Below, piece after piece: positions 7,340 to 10,019 of a stretch of 10,019 bases of DNA. Below the pieces are notes generated by a model. It had not been told where the DNA came from and did no database searches. It saw only the letters and a list, made by a program, of their open reading frames with translations. The stretch covers positions 1 to 10,019 of the forward strand of contig QUTJ01031139.1 of assembly GCA_003573635.1 (NCBI GenBank). Direction: 5' to 3'. The position numbers and the translations under genes are program-made. Each line of letters starts with the position of its first letter. Position 1 is the first letter of the stretch. Source of the stretch: Goniomonas avonlea (lineage: Eukaryota > Cryptophyceae > Goniomonadida > Goniomonadaceae).

Positions 7340-8143
7340 TCAGAAAGCGCTGCTGTAGGCCCGACCGAGCCTCGGCTGAGGCAACTGTGAGTTGCACCGA
7401 CAGCTATGTCCTGATAGTCTGCAGTGGCACGATGTTGTTGCGTAATCTACCCCGTGACTGGAACTGGGATGCACGGATCGATCAGCAAGCGCCGAACGTC
7501 CCAAGTTCGAGTGGTAACGGTCAGGTGCAGGTGCAGAAGATCGTTCGACACCAGGGGTGTGAGCTACTGATCGTGCCAGACAATGCTGTTCAGCCACAGC
7601 TGATCGTCCGACACCAGTAATGTGGTGGCTCACTGATCGTGTTAGGCAATGCTGGTCCGATCTTGGGGCAGTCTGAGCCTCTGATGGCTTAAGTAAGCAC
7701 TTTGACAGCGACTCCCGCATGCGACTGATCGAAGAGCGACGAATACTCTCTTGCAAGCGGACTTCTTCTGAGCTTCGCAAGTTTTCTGGGCGTTGCACCA
7801 AGTCTTTGGAGGGGTCTGGACGCCACACAGTCGCCGATGCCAGATCTGTGTGTTCTCCTTGCTGAAGCCAACGGTTTCGATCCAGCGGGCTTCCCACCGC
7901 CGGGCTTCCTTCACACGAGCTTGCAGATTTGCGCCGCTCAAGCACTTTCGAAATTACATGGAAAGCCTCATTGATCCTGCTTGACTTGTCCTCCAATTGC
8001 TTCTTCTCCTCTAGAGACCGGCCCGCAGCTTTATCGGGGTGATACCGAAGTTGCAGAGCGCGCCTTCTCTGGACAACGTCCTTCGCGGACGGCATCTCTG
8101 TTTTCGAGAAACCCATTTCTTGGTAGGCAGTGTTCAGATCCAT
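7340..8143 (-). CDS. J-domain (DnaJ-like) protein, single exon
   Basis: A 267-codon uninterrupted frame, the only intronless gene in the window. Residues 4-72 form a J domain: a helix rich in Arg, then RYHPDK with the HPD motif at 35-37, which in this family stimulates Hsp70 ATPase, then INEAFHVIS as helix III. No Gly/Phe-rich region, zinc-binding CxxCxGxG repeats or DnaJ C-terminal domain follow, so it is a class C (J-domain only) protein. The remainder is Ser/Arg-rich. It contains two roughly 22-residue repeats at 163-184 and 185-206 (QHCL-[TA]-RSV) and a Cys/His cluster at 239-250 (CHCRLSGHSCRC), which could bind metal. No signal peptide or membrane segment is seen, so a cytosolic or nuclear site is likely but not shown. 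Its Hsp70 partner and client are unknown. Confidence 0.85.
   Translation of the reverse strand: MDLNTAYQEMGFSKTEMPSAKDVVQRRRALQLRYHPDKAAGRSLEEKKQLEDKSSRINEAFHVISKVLERRKSASSCEGSPAVGSPLDRNRWLQQGEHTDLASATVWRPDPSKDLVQRPENLRSSEEVRLQESIRRSSISRMRESLSKCLLKPSEAQTAPRSDQHCLTRSVSHHITGVGRSAVAEQHCLARSVAHTPGVERSSAPAPDRYHSNLGRSALADRSVHPSSSHGVDYATTSCHCRLSGHSCRCNSQLPQPRLGRAYSSAF
7526..7657 (-). repeat. Two imperfect 66-bp repeats encoding QHCL-RSV units
   Basis: Two adjacent units in the J-protein gene each encode Gln-His-Cys-Leu, Thr or Ala, Arg-Ser-Val, then Ser/Ala-His, a Gly-Val pair, Arg-Ser and Ala. The DNA similarity (for example GATCGT and CAGCAT-like words in both) points to an internal duplication. 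Confidence 0.75.
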
Positions 8144-8236
8144 CGCGCTGGAAACCCAAGACGCGACAACCTCTCTTTGAAAAAACCTCGTTGGCGATGA
8201 TGACCGGTAAATTGCGGTAGAGAGTACGATAAACTA
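8144..8236. promoter_or_regulatory. 93-bp divergent promoter region
   Basis: This is the full interval between the start codons of the J-domain gene (minus) and the SAM-ankyrin gene (plus). It contains an A6 run and a GATGATGACCGGT stretch, but no recognised core element. Given its size, the two genes must share or interleave control elements. Confidence 0.5.
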
Positions 8237-9956
8237 ATGACCGATACTGCAAACGATACTCACACCGTCAGTCAACCTCAAAACCCCTTGGTTCAGCGGT
8301 TGGAGAGGGCCGGCGTCCTCAAGGCGGAAACAATGAGTGACGAACTTGTCCAGGAACCTGTAGACGAAATGTTAATACCAATGTCAGACTGGACTGTAGA
8401 TCAAGTTGGTGCCTGGCTTGTTGAAAGCGGGATGTCCCAGCACGCAGAGTTGTTCGCCAGACATCGAGTTTGTGGCCGTGATTTGCGAAACATGAGCGAA
8501 GAGGATAAAGAGGAGCTGGGCTTTAGAACAGCAAAGCAGCGCAAACGCTTTGACGCTGCGTTGAATAGACACTTGCAGGCAGAGAAACAACTGGGTGCTA
8601 CAGGTACTCCTGAGCCGGTCGCTAAGAAACCTCGAAGACATGTTCATATTGATCCTGAGGATCGACAAGTCACCAAATCCGCTCCACCATCCACAAAGCC
8701 CACCAGTTCCAACTCCGCTTTAGATTCTGCTCGAGCCAGAACAACAACGTCCGCCTTGGATTCAGCTCGAGCCAGGACATCAACCTCCGCCTTGGATTCA
8801 GCTCGAGGCAAGGTAATCCGATGACCGCTTGTTTTTTTGATCTGTTGTCTGAATTGTCCTCTCAGTCGAAGTTACCTCATCTCTCTGACCCACGACGAAA
8901 TCCCACCGCTGCCTGGGTGAAGGCTAAAGGTGACTCGTCTGCGCGAAGTGATGCTTCGTCTGCGAGGGGTGAGCCGTCTGCACGCGATGGTGCAACGTCA
9001 AGTGTAAAGGCTTCGCCAAGACCGTCACCGTATAGCATTGTACGTCAATCAGTCAATATAGAGCACCAGATGCTCACCTTGGTTGATGCAGCAATTTCGC
9101 CGGGGCAAACCTCGTCCAAGTGACCGACCGGCCCCTCGACCAAATTCAACAACAGGAATGGATTCTGACAGGTCCGGTGGCGAATCCCACCGACCAAAGA
9201 CAGTGATAGGCATGGCCAAAAACACGTCGCCGCCTGCCTCGCCGAAGCCGCGTGCCGCATCCCCTGGGAGACCTCCGGCACCAAAGCACTCAGTATCACC
9301 CAGAGCATCCATGCACTCTCCGCTTCCACCCAGAGCTTCCGCGGTTGAAAGCAGCGCGCGCACCAGCGGGAACTCTTTGAAGCTCAGTGAGTCAGCTCAC
9401 ACGCTCTCAGTCCATTTTATTTCAGCACTCTTGACCAATTATCGGCCTCCGGACGAGGTGCACGCACTCTGTAGCCTTCCCGTCTCTGTCGCCCCTCTGA
9501 CGCCTCTCTCCTGCCTCTGTCCTCTCTGCCCTTTCTTCAGGGCGTGTTACTCCTCGAGCACCTGATACCCACTAGTGTCACTCCTAGGCACCGTCTCTGT
9601 CTTCAGGCGAGCCATACAGCGCTAACCCTCACGCAGAGCCTCTTGCACACAAGCCAGTGGAGCCAGCCAAGCCGCTGGGAGACGAAGACCCTAACGCAGT
9701 CATGGACGAGAACGGCGATACTCGCCTCCACCAGGCTGCGTTATTTGATGATGTAGCCACTCTAGAGCAGCTCTTGCTCGCTGGGGCTGACTTTACTGTG
9801 AAGAACGTGAACGGCAACACCCCTCTGCGCCTGGCCAAGCTGGCCAACAACAAACTAAGTATGCAGGTAAGAACCATATTCCGCTGAAATCCTTAGTGGT
9901 TCATATGCCAGCCGCACCTGGATAGAAATTCGGAATTTGCCCGGAGCTGGCGTTGA
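8237..9956 (+). CDS. SAM domain-ankyrin repeat protein (3' end uncertain)
   Basis: Exons: 8237-8812, 8866-9039, 9092-9386, 9607-9866, and a tentative last exon 9912-9956; 435 residues through exon 4, or 449 aa in all. The start is the first ATG after an in-frame TGA at 8201. Residues 50-113 form a SAM domain (WTVDQVGAWL, LRNMSEEDKEELGF, then a basic helix). Residues 160-192 are a 12-residue repeat, SALDSARART[TS]T, three times. A long Ser/Pro/Arg-rich, probably disordered stretch follows to about 375. Residues 384-430 form an ankyrin-repeat unit: NGDTRLHQAA, LEQLLLAGAD, NGNTPLRLAK. SAM domains commonly self-associate or bind other SAMs, and ankyrin repeats bind proteins, so a scaffold role is inferred. 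Introns are 53, 52, 220 and perhaps 45 nt. All junctions are in phase. The tentative last exon ends ARSWR before TGA; an acceptor at 9984 or one beyond the window is also possible. Confidence 0.8.
8714..8812 (+). repeat. 36-bp coding repeat (SALDSARART units)
   Basis: Two full 36-bp units and a 27-bp partial unit lie at the end of exon 1 of the SAM-ankyrin gene, and the last unit runs into the splice donor GGTAATC. Looser SSAR words continue in exon 2, so the repetition crosses the intron at protein level. Confidence 0.9.
9387..9606 (+). other. 220-nt pyrimidine-rich intron of the SAM-ankyrin gene
   Basis: Donor GTGAGT and acceptor GTCTTCAG. Joining 9386 to 9607 preserves phase 1 and leads into the ankyrin exon. 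The last 150 bases are C/T-rich, with several further acceptor-like sites at about 9410, 9425 and 9540. I tested inclusion of an extra exon from 9541; it meets an in-frame TAG, so none is called. Confidence 0.75.
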
Positions 9957-10019
9957 AGGGGGCGGACAACGGTTTTCTAATCAGTTGAGATCAATTCGTT
10001 ATCCGTTCTAGTCAATGAC

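Noticed and set aside
9541-9590. Extra exon after the TTTCTTCAG acceptor inside the 220-nt intron
   Set aside because: In the required phase it meets TAG after 11 full codons, and no donor before that stop gives the phase needed to join 9607.

Overview
The window looks like nuclear DNA of a eukaryote, probably a unicellular alga or other protist. Five protein genes can be followed. Four of them are split by very short GT-AG introns, mostly 41-59 nt, and the exons join in phase into proteins with recognisable eukaryotic domains: an AMPK beta subunit, a MYND zinc finger, a SAM domain with an ankyrin repeat, and a J domain. No bacterial operon, Shine-Dalgarno pattern, CRISPR, rRNA or convincing tRNA was seen. 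One gene carries two copies of a PRGFW...HGG module that I recall from plant and algal proteins. This hints at a photosynthetic lineage but does not prove it.

Layout. 1-788: an (AG)n tract and a stretch with no convincing gene. 789-2856 (+): an eight-exon gene with two PRGFW/MPT/HGG modules and a Met/Pro/Gly-rich tail, with a candidate AATAAA at 3099. 2857-4720: long non-coding stretch with a 31-bp minisatellite (3181-3280), a degenerate repeat family (3474-4281), purine-rich simple sequence, and a 60-80 bp tandem array (4530-4778). The array runs into the 3' end of the next gene and repeats what looks like an exon end plus splice donor. 4721-6002 (-): MYND-finger protein. 6134-7147 (+): AMPK beta subunit, six exons, 260 aa. 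7340-8143 (-): intronless J-domain protein. 8237 to about 9956 (+): SAM-ankyrin protein; its last exon is uncertain and may lie outside the window.

The right half is compact. The MYND and AMPK beta genes diverge from 131 bp, the AMPK beta and J-domain genes converge on 192 bp, and the J-domain and SAM-ankyrin genes diverge from 93 bp. The five products do not form an obvious pathway: AMPK beta is an energy-sensing scaffold, the J protein a chaperone partner, and MYND and SAM/ankyrin are protein-interaction modules. Adjacency in a eukaryotic genome is not evidence of shared function.

All gene models here were built by eye from reading frames, splice consensus and family knowledge. The AMPK beta model is the firmest, because every junction restores a known family motif. 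The most interesting signals are the duplicated splice-site array at the end of the MYND gene, the short in-frame introns that hide inside open reading frames, and the unrecognised PRGFW/HGG protein. I did not find a clearly new multi-gene system.
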